Origin: Streptomyces sp. NBC_01317
GTDB taxonomy: Bacteria > Actinomycetota > Actinomycetes > Streptomycetales > Streptomycetaceae
NCBI RefSeq assembly: GCF_035961655.1
Contig: NZ_CP108393.1
Coordinates: forward strand, 6,967,501 to 7,031,500
Reading direction: 5' to 3'
DNA length: 64,000 bases
The position numbers were made by a program, and so were the translations under genes. Below, one piece after another: positions 38,114 to 46,405 of the stretch (its first letter is position 1; each line of letters opens with the position of its first letter). The notes beneath the pieces are model-generated. The model saw nothing but the letters and a program-made list of their open reading frames with translations. It made no database searches and was not told where the DNA came from.

Positions 38114-38797
38114 GTGACCGACACCGACATGCTGCCCGAGTCCTGGCGCGGCGTCCTCGGCGACGAGCTGCAGAAGACCTACTTCAAGGAGCTCGTCGAG
38201 TTCGTCGAGGAGGAGCGGGAGAAGGGGCCGGTCTACCCTCCGCGCGACGAGGTCTTCGCCGCCCTCGACGCCACTCCGTACGACAAGGTCAAGGTGCTCG
38301 TCCTGGGCCAGGATCCGTACCACGGCGCGGGGCAGGGCCACGGCCTGTGCTTCTCCGTGCGGCCCGGGGTGAGGACCCCGCCCTCCCTGCGGAACATCTA
38401 CAAGGAGATGAAGGAGGAGCTCGGCCACCCGGTGCCGGACAACGGTTATCTGATGCCGTGGGCCGAGCAGGGCGTCCTGCTGCTCAACGCCGTGCTGACC
38501 GTCCGCGAGGGCGAGGCCAACTCCCACAAGGGCAAGGGCTGGGAGAAGGTGACCGACGCGGTGATCCGCGCGGTGGCCGAGCGCCCCGACCCGGCGGTCT
38601 TCGTCCTCTGGGGGGCCTACGCGCAGAAGAAGCTGCCGCTCATCGACGAGGAGCGGCATGTGGTGGTGAAGGGCGCCCACCCGTCGCCGCTGTCGGCGAA
38701 GAAGTTCTTCGGCTCCCGTCCCTTCACGCAGATCAACGAGGCGATCGCCGCCCAGGGGCACGACCCCATCGACTGGCGCATTCCTGACCTCGGCTGA
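38114..38797 (+). CDS. ung: Uracil-DNA glycosylase, family 1
   Basis: This 227-aa enzyme removes uracil from DNA at the start of base excision repair. The water-activating Asp is D67 in GQDPYH, the uracil-binding LLLNAVLTV loop follows, and HPSPLSAKKF gives the minor-groove loop His. The GTG start has GGAGG at 38101-38105. The enzyme is complete in length and motifs. It is followed by a hairpin terminator, so it is monocistronic. Confidence 0.96.
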   Translation: MTDTDMLPESWRGVLGDELQKTYFKELVEFVEEEREKGPVYPPRDEVFAALDATPYDKVKVLVLGQDPYHGAGQGHGLCFSVRPGVRTPPSLRNIYKEMKEELGHPVPDNGYLMPWAEQGVLLLNAVLTVREGEANSHKGKGWEKVTDAVIRAVAERPDPAVFVLWGAYAQKKLPLIDEERHVVVKGAHPSPLSAKKFFGSRPFTQINEAIAAQGHDPIDWRIPDLG

Positions 38798-38901
38798 CCG
38801 GCGGCGGGGCGTCCGGGCGATCCGGGGGAGCCGCGTGATCCGAGCGGCGGCGATCTGAGCGGCGCCGGTCCGAGGGGCGGTGGTCCGAGGGGCGCGGCGG
38901 A

Positions 38902-38928
38902 CAGGCTCGGGCTCCGCACCCGAGCCTG
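38902..38928 (+). terminator. Hairpin terminator after ung
   Basis: CAGGCTCGGG and CCCGAGCCTG form a perfect 10-bp stem with a 7-nt loop about 105 bp after the ung stop. The stretch before it (38835-38895) is built of imperfect GGTCCGAGGGGCGG-like repeats. Confidence 0.65.
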
Positions 38929-38998
38929 AGGGGGATTGTCCGTCACGAGGGTTAGCGTCGGGTTCGTCGGCATTCTCGGACGGGCAGCGGAGGCGGCA

Positions 38999-39511
38999 GT
39001 GACGGAGCAGCGGGAGGCGTCGGGGGACACCTTCATGACCAGGATCGGGCAGGCGGTCATGCTGCTCCACGGCGGTGACCGTGAGGAGGCGCGCAACCGC
39101 TTCGGCGCCCTCTGGGCGGAGATCGGAGAGGCGGGGGACGCGCTCCACCGCTGCACGCTGGCGCACTACATGGCCGACACCCAGGACGACGCCGGCGACG
39201 AACTCGCCTGGGACCTCCGGGCCCTCACCGCTGCGGACGGGCAGGGCGGCGAGGAGTCGGACCGGCGGGTCCCTTCCGCGCCCGGGGAGGCGCGGGAGGC
39301 CTCACCGGAGATGCGTGCCTTCTACCCCACGCTCCATCTGAACCTCGCCGCCGACTACCTGAAACTGCAACGTCCCGAGGCGGCGCGGCTCCACCTGGAC
39401 CGGGCCCGCGCCGCCGCGGACGCGCTGGGCGACTCGGGAGGCGACGGGTACGGCGACGGGGTGCGGGCCGGCATCGACCGCCTGGAGCGCCTGCTCGGTC
39501 AATTCCCGTAG
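38999..39511 (+). CDS. Hypothetical protein with TPR-like helical repeats
   Basis: This 170-aa helical protein has segments such as MLLHGGDREEARNRFGALWAEIG and AADYLKLQRPEAARLHLDRARAAADAL resembling tetratricopeptide repeats. It probably mediates protein-protein contacts. The GTG start follows GGAGG. The 3' end overlaps the convergent lipoprotein gene by 13 bp. No specific function can be assigned. Confidence 0.75.
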   Translation: MTEQREASGDTFMTRIGQAVMLLHGGDREEARNRFGALWAEIGEAGDALHRCTLAHYMADTQDDAGDELAWDLRALTAADGQGGEESDRRVPSAPGEAREASPEMRAFYPTLHLNLAADYLKLQRPEAARLHLDRARAAADALGDSGGDGYGDGVRAGIDRLERLLGQFP

Positions 39512-39954
39512 GCGTCGTGGCAGATCCGTGCCTGGGGGCTGTCCTCGGCCCAGCTTCCGTACGTCTCGCCGAGGGCACACACCTCGCGGATGAGGGGCGC
39601 CGCGGTGGTGGGCAGGGCCCGCTGCCGCTCCACGGGCCGCTCGTGGGGCTTCGGCTTCGCGGGAGGGCCTTCCGGACGGTGGACGGCCCGGGTGTCCGGC
39701 CGGGGGCGGGCGATCCTGTCGGCGTCGGGCGAGGCGGAGGGGGCCGGCTTCCGCTCCGGTGTGGGGTGGACCGCGTCCAGTGCCTCCCGGGCCGGTGCCT
39801 GGACGATCTGCGGCTCCACCTCGGGCCGCGCCGCCGGGGTACGTGTCTCCGGGCGCGGTACTGCCGCCGTTCCCGGATCCACCGCCACACATCCCGAGAC
39901 GGTCGTGACCGCCACTCCCACCATGATCATTGCCGCGCTTCTCGTTCGGTACAC
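39499..39954 (-). CDS. Putative Pro/Arg-rich lipoprotein
   Basis: This 151-aa exported protein has a short signal (MYRTRSAAMIMVGVAVTTVS) ending in lipobox VSGC, a long Pro/Arg/Ala-rich region, and a small conserved C-terminus (REVCALGETYGSWAEDSPQARICH) with two Cys that could form a disulfide. This C-terminal motif recurs in short Streptomyces proteins. The GTG at 39954 is preferred because it places the signal peptide correctly; the upstream reading overlaps heptamer repeats. Confidence 0.7.
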   Translation of the reverse strand: MYRTRSAAMIMVGVAVTTVSGCVAVDPGTAAVPRPETRTPAARPEVEPQIVQAPAREALDAVHPTPERKPAPSASPDADRIARPRPDTRAVHRPEGPPAKPKPHERPVERQRALPTTAAPLIREVCALGETYGSWAEDSPQARICHDAYGN

Positions 39955-40043
39955 CCGCGCAACTCTGCTGGTCGGCGAGGTCGTTGAGCGAGCGTACGGG
40001 CGAAGATTGGCTCGTACGGGTGAGGACCGACCGCCTGTTGCCC

Positions 40044-40078
40044 GACAGCCGACAGCCGACAGCCGACAGCCGACAGCC
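40044..40078. repeat. Five tandem GACAGCC heptamers
   Basis: GACAGCC is repeated exactly five times in intergenic DNA between the lipoprotein and DinB-superfamily genes. It is likely a slippage-prone microsatellite; no function is apparent. Confidence 0.9.
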
Positions 40079-40125
40079 CGACGCCCCGACATTCCCGGCT
40101 GCCCTGGAGCCCGACGCGCCCGCGG

Positions 40126-40644
40126 TCAGTCGCCCGTCGCGCCGTCGATCCGCTCGCGGAGGAGATCGGCGTGGCCGTTGTGCCGGGCGTACTCCTCGAT
40201 CATGTGGGTGTAGACCCACCGGAGGTTGTACGGGTCGCCCGTGTGCCGGCTCACCCGGCCGGCCCCGAGATCGTCGAGTCCGAGCGGCGCGGCCACCTCG
40301 CGGGCGTGGGCGATCTCCGCCTGCCAGACCGCGTACGCCTCGGCATAGGTGTCGTCCTCGCCGGCATGGAAATCACCGTCCGGGTCGGCGTCGTCGAAAA
40401 AGATACCCGCCGTCTTCTCGTCGGCCATCGTGTTGCGGAACCAGCCGCGCTCGACCTCGGCCATGTGCCGTACGAGCCCGAGCAGACTCAGCTCCGAAGG
40501 GGCCACCGAGAGCTGGCGCAGCTGCGTGTCGTCCAGCCCCTCGCATTTGGTGGCCAGGGTCGCGCGGTGGTACTCCAGCCAGCCTTCGAGCATCTCTCGC
40601 TCGCCGGCGACCGTGGAGGGTTCTGAGCGTTGTGGTGTGGTCAT
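40126..40644 (-). CDS. DinB superfamily protein (DUF664, mycothiol-dependent type)
   Basis: This 172-aa four-helix-bundle protein of the DinB/DUF664 superfamily should not be confused with DNA polymerase IV. Metal-ligand-type histidines lie in GLVRHMAEVERGW and THMIEEYARHNGHADLL. Several actinobacterial members use mycothiol for detoxification or transfer reactions. The ATG at 40644 has GAGG nine bases upstream; another ATG at 40653 is possible. No neighbouring gene suggests the substrate. Confidence 0.86.
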   Translation of the reverse strand: MTTPQRSEPSTVAGEREMLEGWLEYHRATLATKCEGLDDTQLRQLSVAPSELSLLGLVRHMAEVERGWFRNTMADEKTAGIFFDDADPDGDFHAGEDDTYAEAYAVWQAEIAHAREVAAPLGLDDLGAGRVSRHTGDPYNLRWVYTHMIEEYARHNGHADLLRERIDGATGD

Positions 40645-40769
40645 GGCGGTCATCCTCACCCACCCCCCACCCCCACGGCCACGGGTTATCCGGCGCGACG
40701 GCCCCCGTATGCTGCCCGGACGGTGGATCAACGGTCGGACACGCGCCCAAGAAGCGCCAGGAGGTACTC

Positions 40770-41675
40770 GTGAAGGTCGGCTGCATCGGGCTCGGAGACA
40801 TCGCGCAGAAGGCGTATCTGCCGGTGCTCACCACTCTGCCCGGGGTCGAACTGCATCTCCAGACCCGCACCCCCGCCACCCTGGCGAGGACGGCGGAGAC
40901 ATATCGCATCCCGGCGGCGCACTGCCACACCGACCTGGACACGCTGCTCGCGCAGGGGCTCGACGCCGCGTTCGTCCACGCCCCCACCGCCGCGCACGCC
41001 GAGATCACCACCCGGCTGCTGGAAGCGGGGGTGCCGACGTACGTCGACAAACCGATCGCCTACGAACTGGCCGACTCGCAGCGCATCGTGGAACTCGCCG
41101 AAACACGCGGCGTCAGCCTCACCGTCGGCTTCAACCGCCGCTTCGCCCCCGGCTACGCCCAGCTCCTGGAGCACCCGCGTGACCTGATCCTCCTCCAGAA
41201 GAACCGCGTCGGACTGCCCGAGGACCCCCGCACCTTCGTCCTGGACGACTTCATCCATGTCGTGGACACCCTCCGTTTCCTGGTCCCCGGACCTGTCGAA
41301 CACACCGATGTACGGGCCCGGCTGCGCGACGGGCTGCTGCATCACGTCGTGCTCCAGCTCTCCGGCGACGGCTTCACCGCCATCGGCATGATGAACCGGC
41401 TGAACGGCTCCACCGAGGAGATCCTGGAGGTGTCGGGACGGGACACCAAGCGGGCCGTCCACGACCTCGGAACGATCATCGACCACAAGGGCCAGCCGAG
41501 CGTACGACGGCGCGGCGACTGGGTGCCGGTGTCCCGGCAGCGCGGCATCGAACAGTGTGTCCTGACGTTCCTCGACGCCGTACGGGACGGCAGGACCGTC
41601 AGCGCGCGGGACGCTCTGCTGAGTCATGAGCTGTGCGAGCGAGTGGTACGGCGGGCGCTGGAACAGGCCGCCTGA
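40770..41675 (+). CDS. Gfo/Idh/MocA family oxidoreductase
   Basis: This 301-aa NAD(P)-dependent oxidoreductase has the Rossmann start VGCIGLGDIAQKAYLP, the family lysine motif in YVDKPIAYEL and a C-terminal beta-sheet domain. The GTG start has AGGAGG at 40759-40764. Substrates of the family are mostly sugars or cyclitols; none is indicated. The last 77 nt overlap the convergent lnt gene. Confidence 0.9.
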   Translation: MKVGCIGLGDIAQKAYLPVLTTLPGVELHLQTRTPATLARTAETYRIPAAHCHTDLDTLLAQGLDAAFVHAPTAAHAEITTRLLEAGVPTYVDKPIAYELADSQRIVELAETRGVSLTVGFNRRFAPGYAQLLEHPRDLILLQKNRVGLPEDPRTFVLDDFIHVVDTLRFLVPGPVEHTDVRARLRDGLLHHVVLQLSGDGFTAIGMMNRLNGSTEEILEVSGRDTKRAVHDLGTIIDHKGQPSVRRRGDWVPVSRQRGIEQCVLTFLDAVRDGRTVSARDALLSHELCERVVRRALEQAA

Positions 41676-43212
41676 GCCGACGCCCGCCCCGCACCAGCCC
41701 CAGCGTCACAAGAACGCCGATCGCCGCGTACACCGCCCAGTCACCGAACCGGACATACGGAGTGGTGCCACGGGCCAGCGGGACACCGAAGACCGCGGCG
41801 GTGCTGCGCTCCGTACCGATCGATCCCCCGATCCGCTCACCCTCGGGCCCGAACACCGCGCTCACACCGGTGAGCGTGGCGTGCACCATCGGCCGGCCCG
41901 TCTCGGCCGCCCTGAGCGCCGCGAGCGAGGCGTGCTGCTCCGGTGCCCAACTCCCCTGGAAAGAAGAGGTGGACGACTGGCCCACGAGCACCTGGGCGCC
42001 GTTCTGGGCCAGGCGCCTGCTCATGTCGGGGAACGCCGTCTCGAAGCAGATCAGCGGACCGAACCGCAGCCCGCCTCCCGACGGCCCCGGCGGCAGTGTC
42101 ATGACCACCTGCCGCGATCCCCGCACACGGTCCTCGCCGGCCGCCTTGCCCACCGACGTCGCCCACCCCAGCGCGGAACGGGCCGGGATGTACTCGCCGA
42201 AGGGCACCAGCCGCATCTTGTCGTAGGTGTCGCCCGTCGGTCCCTTCGGCCCGATCAGGAAACTCCGCTTGAAGATCCCGGCCCCCTCGGCCGCGCCCCT
42301 GATACGCGCGTCCACATTGACCAGCAGGTCGGCCCTGACCGTACGGGACAGCGCCGCCAGCCTCGCCACCAGATCGGGACGCCGCCCCAGATCGGCGCCG
42401 ATCCCGCTCTCGCCCCACACCACCAGATCCAGGTCCTGCCCGGCGAGCGTCCGCGTCAGCGCCTCGTTGCGGGTGAACCGGCGCTCCAGGGAACCGGGTC
42501 CGGAGATGATGCCCGGCTGGACGACCGCGATCCTCGCCTGCCCCGACCGGTCGGGCCTCGGCGCCCACGTCCACGCGCTGCCCACGGCGAGCGCGCACAC
42601 CACGAGCCCCACCGCCGCCACCGTCCTGGCGGCGGCCACCGCGATCAGCAGGGTGAGCGCGGTGTTCACCGCGACCACCAGAAGGCTCACCAGCCACACA
42701 CCGCCCACCGAGGCGAGCCGCAGCACCGGCGCGACCTCCCACTGGCTGGCCCCGAGCAGCCCCCAGGGACCCCCCAGTCCTTCCCAGGACCTGAGCAGTT
42801 CGACCATCAGCCAGCCCGAAGGCACCACGGCGACGGCGGCCACCGCCCGCCCGGCGGACGGCACCCCGCCGAGCATCGAACGCACCAGCAGCCCCCACGG
42901 CGCCCAGAGCAGCCCGAGCAGCGCCGCCACTATCACAATGAACACATTGAGGCTCGGCATCAGCCAGTGGTGCACGAACAGCATGAAACCGAGGCCGCCC
43001 AGCCAACCGTCCACCGCCGCCCGCCGCGCCGTGGGCGCACTCCGCACCAGCAGCATCCAGGGCACCAGCGCCCCGTACGCGAACCACCAGAGCGACGGAG
43101 CCGGAAAGGCCAGGGCGGGCAGCGCGCCCGCCACGACGGCAGCCGCACCACGCCACCAGGGCGAGGCCATGCGCGGGCCGGACACCACGCGCCTGACCGC
43201 CAGGGTCTGCAT
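41599..43212 (-). CDS. lnt: Apolipoprotein N-acyltransferase
   Basis: This 537-aa membrane enzyme adds the third acyl chain to lipoproteins. It has an N-terminal half with about six hydrophobic helices and a carbon-nitrogen hydrolase domain whose triad is Glu in VVWGESGIG, Lys in YDKMRLVPFGEY and C389 in LICFETAFPD. The ATG at 43212 is chosen because GAGGAGG lies six bases upstream. In Streptomyces more than one lnt is common. Many lipoproteins in this window could be substrates. Confidence 0.92.
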   Translation of the reverse strand: MQTLAVRRVVSGPRMASPWWRGAAAVVAGALPALAFPAPSLWWFAYGALVPWMLLVRSAPTARRAAVDGWLGGLGFMLFVHHWLMPSLNVFIVIVAALLGLLWAPWGLLVRSMLGGVPSAGRAVAAVAVVPSGWLMVELLRSWEGLGGPWGLLGASQWEVAPVLRLASVGGVWLVSLLVVAVNTALTLLIAVAAARTVAAVGLVVCALAVGSAWTWAPRPDRSGQARIAVVQPGIISGPGSLERRFTRNEALTRTLAGQDLDLVVWGESGIGADLGRRPDLVARLAALSRTVRADLLVNVDARIRGAAEGAGIFKRSFLIGPKGPTGDTYDKMRLVPFGEYIPARSALGWATSVGKAAGEDRVRGSRQVVMTLPPGPSGGGLRFGPLICFETAFPDMSRRLAQNGAQVLVGQSSTSSFQGSWAPEQHASLAALRAAETGRPMVHATLTGVSAVFGPEGERIGGSIGTERSTAAVFGVPLARGTTPYVRFGDWAVYAAIGVLVTLGLVRGGRRLRRPVPAPAVPLARTAHDSAERPAR

Positions 43213-43321
43213 ACCGTGCCTCCTCATCCTGCCTGTTCAGCAGTCTCTTCCCCCGAAGCCGAGGACCGAAGCAGGCATGGCCGGGGAGCGCTGGGAGACG
43301 CCCAGGACTGGACCGGAAGGG

Positions 43322-43792
43322 TCAACCGGCCGCCGGCACACCGCCGGGCACATCCGCACCGCGCCGCCACTGTTCCTGGACGACGACGCGGCTCAGCCGC
43401 CAGCCCGATTCGCCCCGCAGGAGCCGGAACACGATCCGGCCGCCCGACATCACGTCCTCGCCCGATTCATGACGCAGCGGGAGGAGATAACCGGCCGTCA
43501 ACTCGGCGTGATTCCCCGGATAACCGTCCGCGTCCTGAAAGCGCACACGGCGATTGACGATCAGCTGCTGCCGGACGGCGAACGGCCGCAACTCACCGGC
43601 CAGCCACTCGGCGACCTGATCCGCCGGACCTTCGCCCCCACCCGCCGCCGTGTAGTCGGCGCGGCCCTCCGGGGTGAACAGGGTCAGGAAACCCGGCCAG
43701 TCGGCATCCTCGACGGCCACCGCGTAGCTCGTGATCACTTCATCGATGGCGAGCCGGTCCAGGAGTGTCGCAAGTTCCACGCGCTGCGTCAT
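43322..43792 (-). CDS. NTF2-like / SnoaL-type protein
   Basis: This 156-aa single-domain alpha+beta barrel has ATLLDRLAIDEVITSYAVAVE, WPGFLTLFTPEGRADY and a C-terminal strand GWRLSRVVVQEQW. Such folds can be enzymes (dehydratases, ketosteroid-isomerase-like) or binding modules. It is downstream of the alkylation-response cluster on the same strand with a 100-bp gap; membership in that regulon is possible but unproven. Confidence 0.82.
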   Translation of the reverse strand: MTQRVELATLLDRLAIDEVITSYAVAVEDADWPGFLTLFTPEGRADYTAAGGGEGPADQVAEWLAGELRPFAVRQQLIVNRRVRFQDADGYPGNHAELTAGYLLPLRHESGEDVMSGGRIVFRLLRGESGWRLSRVVVQEQWRRGADVPGGVPAAG

Positions 43793-43892
43793 CGCCCTAG
43801 TCTCCGGTAGCCGAGCCCCCAGGCCAAGGGCCATGGGTCCGGCGACGGAAGTCTTGATCAAGCCGTGTTGAGTGCCCGGCGGGCCGGCGTGA

Positions 43893-44678
43893 TCAGGTGG
43901 CGTCGTGGAACACGAGCCCGAGTGTGTGGCGGCGGCCCGAACGCACGACGGACACGCCATGCCGTACGGGTGCGGCGGACCAGCCTCGCTTGGACATCAC
44001 CGGCCGGTCGCGGGTGGTGAAGACCAGCCCGTGTCCCTGGGGTATGAGGGTGGCCGTCGCCCGGGACTGCGCCCGGGGTCGCTGCTCGACCATCAAGAAC
44101 TCACCGCCTGAGTGGTCCTCCCCGGGTGCGTTCAGATTGACGACTACCTGGAGCGGAAAGACCTTCTCCCCGAAGACATCGCGGTGCAGCGCGTTCCAGT
44201 CCCCGGCCCCGTAGCGCAGCAGGATCGGCGAGGGCCGTTCCTGCCCCGCCCGGTGGCATATCTCCAGCCACTCCGCCAACGACTCGGGCCATTCGGCGTC
44301 CCGGCCGAGCTTGGCGTACCAGTCACGGGCTATCGGCAGCAGCCTCGGATACAACTCCTCGCGCAGCCGGCGCACCGCATCGGGGAAGGGCCGGTCGAAG
44401 TAGCGGTACTCCCCGCTGCCGAAGCGGTGGCGCCCCATGTCGATCGTGGACCGGAACAGATCGGACCGCTCGTAGAGCAGACTGAGATCCGCGCACTCGG
44501 CGGGGGTGAGCAGGTGGGGCACGAGCGCACACCCGTAACCGTTGATCTCGTCGGTGACCGCGCCCCAGTCCGCGGCGCCCACCCGCCGGGCGAACACGTC
44601 CCTCTCCGCTGCTTCCGCGGTGGCGCTTGTCGCGGCGGCTGCGCCGCCGGCTTGCTTCCTCTTCGTTGTGGTGGTCAT
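43893..44678 (-). CDS. 2OG-Fe(II) oxygenase, nucleic-acid-modification type
   Basis: This 261-aa dioxygenase probably belongs to the PF09859-like group predicted to act on nucleic acids. Iron ligands H165 and D167 lie in LHRD, with a later His and the 2-oxoglutarate Arg in RHGVSVVRSGRRHTLGLVF. It overlaps the methyltransferase gene upstream by 4 nt (ATGA) and so is co-translated with it. By context it may reverse alkylation damage oxidatively, as AlkB does, although its sequence is not classical AlkB. Confidence 0.85.
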   Translation of the reverse strand: MTTTTKRKQAGGAAAATSATAEAAERDVFARRVGAADWGAVTDEINGYGCALVPHLLTPAECADLSLLYERSDLFRSTIDMGRHRFGSGEYRYFDRPFPDAVRRLREELYPRLLPIARDWYAKLGRDAEWPESLAEWLEICHRAGQERPSPILLRYGAGDWNALHRDVFGEKVFPLQVVVNLNAPGEDHSGGEFLMVEQRPRAQSRATATLIPQGHGLVFTTRDRPVMSKRGWSAAPVRHGVSVVRSGRRHTLGLVFHDAT

Positions 44679-45292
44679 GCTGCTGTCTCCAGGGTGAGAA
44701 GGATGTGCTTGGCGTCCACACCGCCTACGTACTGGCCGGCCGATCCGTCGGAGCGCACCACCCGGTGGCACGGCACCACAACCGGCAGGGGGTTGGTGGC
44801 GCACGCCGTGCCCACCGCCCGGACCGCTCGTGGGCTGCCCGAGGCGACGGCGACCTCGGCGTAGCTCTCGGTGTGTCCGTAGCCGATCTGGCCGAGGTGG
44901 CTGAGCACATCACGACGGAAGCCCTTGGACAGGCGCCAGTCCAGCGGCAGGTCGAACCGCTCGCGCCGGCCGGCGAAATACTCGTCGATCTGCCGACTGG
45001 CCTCGTCGAGCCGGGCGGGCGCGTGCAGAATGCGCGGCCCGATCGTCTCCGCGAGCTTCTGAAGGACCGCTGTGTGGTCCTGGACCGCGTAGGCGACCTT
45101 GACCAGCCCCTGCTCGGTGGCGGCGAGCAGGAGATTCCCGGCCGGGGTGTCCAGGGTGCGGTAGGCGATGTCGAGGATTCCCTCCTCCTCCGCCTGTGCG
45201 GCGAGCCGTGCCTCCAACCGGGTCAGCACGTTGTTGTCGTGTGACGGCAGCGCCGCGAACAAGCGCCTGGTCTCAGGGTCGGATGCGTTCAT
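44675..45292 (-). CDS. O6-methylguanine-DNA methyltransferase with N-terminal extension
   Basis: This 205-aa suicide methyltransferase has active Cys C175 in PCHRVVRSDG, the winged-helix part GFRRDVLSHLGQIGYGHTESYAEVA, and a conserved RAVGTACATNP stretch. An extra N-terminal segment of about 35 residues (DPETRRLFAALPSHDNNV) precedes the usual domain. The start overlaps the sigma-factor stop by one base (TGATG). This is the slot where an anti-sigma gene is normally found, so a sensor role for the methylated protein is an attractive inference. Confidence 0.92.
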   Translation of the reverse strand: MNASDPETRRLFAALPSHDNNVLTRLEARLAAQAEEEGILDIAYRTLDTPAGNLLLAATEQGLVKVAYAVQDHTAVLQKLAETIGPRILHAPARLDEASRQIDEYFAGRRERFDLPLDWRLSKGFRRDVLSHLGQIGYGHTESYAEVAVASGSPRAVRAVGTACATNPLPVVVPCHRVVRSDGSAGQYVGGVDAKHILLTLETAA

Positions 45293-45792
45293 CACCTTGG
45301 GGCCACTCCCATCTCGTCGGTATCTCTTGGATAGGTGCTGCGCAGGGTCTTGATTCCGTCGGCCGCGGCCCGGCGGGCGGCGTCGGCGCTACAGCCGGTC
45401 AGTACGCCGATTTCCTTGTACGGCAGACCCGCCAGGTAGTGGTACGCCACCGCCTGGCGCTGCCGGTCGGGCAAGGCCTTGAGGGCCTGCCACAGGTCTC
45501 CGTCCCAGTCCTGCGGTCTGCCGATGGGGCTGGGACGCTCGGGCAGCTCCTCCACCGGGGCCGGCCGACGCGCGTTGGCCCTGGTGGCGTCGATCGCCTT
45601 GTGATGGGCGACGGTCACCAGCCAGGCCTCCACATTGGCCTCGGACGGCAGGTCGGGATAGGCCTTCATCGCCGCGAGAAAGGTCTCCGACCAGGCGTCC
45701 TCGGCATCGTCCGGCCCGAGGACAGCGCGGATGACGCGGAGCACCATGGGCCCGTACTCGGTCACGATCTGTTGGAAGGGTGGCTTGGTCAC
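45292..45792 (-). CDS. ECF-type RNA polymerase sigma factor
   Basis: This 166-aa protein contains sigma region 2 (DDAEDAWSETFLAAMKAY, VEAWLVTVAHHKAID) and region 4 (LPDRQRQAVAYHYLAGLPYKEIGVLTG). There is no C-terminal extension and no anti-sigma gene nearby. The GTG start at 45792 lies only 2 nt from the end of a promoter element, so the mRNA is probably leaderless. It is transcribed with the methyltransferase and oxygenase genes. The same element precedes the ogt gene, so the sigma factor probably activates both units including its own. Confidence 0.9.
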   Translation of the reverse strand: MTKPPFQQIVTEYGPMVLRVIRAVLGPDDAEDAWSETFLAAMKAYPDLPSEANVEAWLVTVAHHKAIDATRANARRPAPVEELPERPSPIGRPQDWDGDLWQALKALPDRQRQAVAYHYLAGLPYKEIGVLTGCSADAARRAAADGIKTLRSTYPRDTDEMGVAPR

Positions 45793-45794
45793 AC

Positions 45795-45826
45795 CTGGTA
45801 AACGAACCGGCGGCGCCGAACGTGAG
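45795..45826 (-). promoter_or_regulatory. ECF-type promoter of the sigma-methyltransferase-oxygenase operon
   Basis: Read on the minus strand: CTCACGTT (45826-45819), 14 nt, CGTTTACCAG (45804-45795). Both boxes and spacing are identical in layout to the promoter before ogt. The -10 CGTTTA resembles CGTC-type ECF sites. The start point should fall at about the GTG start codon. Confidence 0.75.
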
Positions 45827-45835
45827 GTCGCCACG

Positions 45836-46351
45836 TCAGAAAAGCCGATCGGCCTTGACCGGTGCTGGCTCTTCCAGGTCCAGCAGATGCCGCTTGCGCC
45901 ACAGCCCGCCCGCATAGCCCACGAGGCTGCCGTCGGCGCCCACCACGCGGTGGCAGGGCACGATCACACTGATCGGATTGCGCCCGACAGCCGCGCCCAC
46001 AGCCTGTGCGAGCGCCGGATCCCCCAGCTGACGTGCGAGATCACCATAAGAACATGTCCGGCCGTAGGGGATACGAGCGAGCAGCTCCCACACACGATGC
46101 TGGAAGGCGTCCCCGGCCGGAGCCAGTGGCAGAGCGAACTCGCGCCGCTCGCCCGCGAAGTACTCATCGAGCTGACGCCTGACTTCCTCGAAGCCCGCTT
46201 CGTCGCGTACGCCGAGCGAGTCGGTCGCCGGTCCGCGGCGGTGGTCCGCGAAGTAGAGCCCTGTCAGTTTGTTGTCTTCCGCGACCACGGTGAGATCGCC
46301 GAGCGGCGACTCGATGGTCGTATGCACCCTGTGGCTGATGAGGGTCTGCAT
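45836..46351 (-). CDS. ogt: Methylated-DNA-[protein]-cysteine S-methyltransferase
   Basis: This 171-aa O6-alkylguanine transferase has active Cys C133 in PCHRVVGADG, a helix-turn-helix part FQHRVWELLARIPYGRTCSYGDLA, and the RNPISV loop. Each molecule acts once. GGGAG precedes the ATG. It is the first gene of the alkylation locus, with its own copy of the ECF promoter 55 to 86 bp upstream. It lacks the N-terminal extension found in the second methyltransferase, so it is probably the plain repair enzyme. Confidence 0.94.
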   Translation of the reverse strand: MQTLISHRVHTTIESPLGDLTVVAEDNKLTGLYFADHRRGPATDSLGVRDEAGFEEVRRQLDEYFAGERREFALPLAPAGDAFQHRVWELLARIPYGRTCSYGDLARQLGDPALAQAVGAAVGRNPISVIVPCHRVVGADGSLVGYAGGLWRKRHLLDLEEPAPVKADRLF

Positions 46352-46405
46352 GGAGTGCTCCCTTCCCCGAACCGGTGACGACCCCGAACGGATCGCCTTT
46401 CACAT

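Noticed and set aside
40126..40644. Calling the DinB-superfamily protein a DNA polymerase IV
   Set aside because: It shares only the superfamily name; it is a four-helix bundle with histidine ligands and no polymerase motifs.
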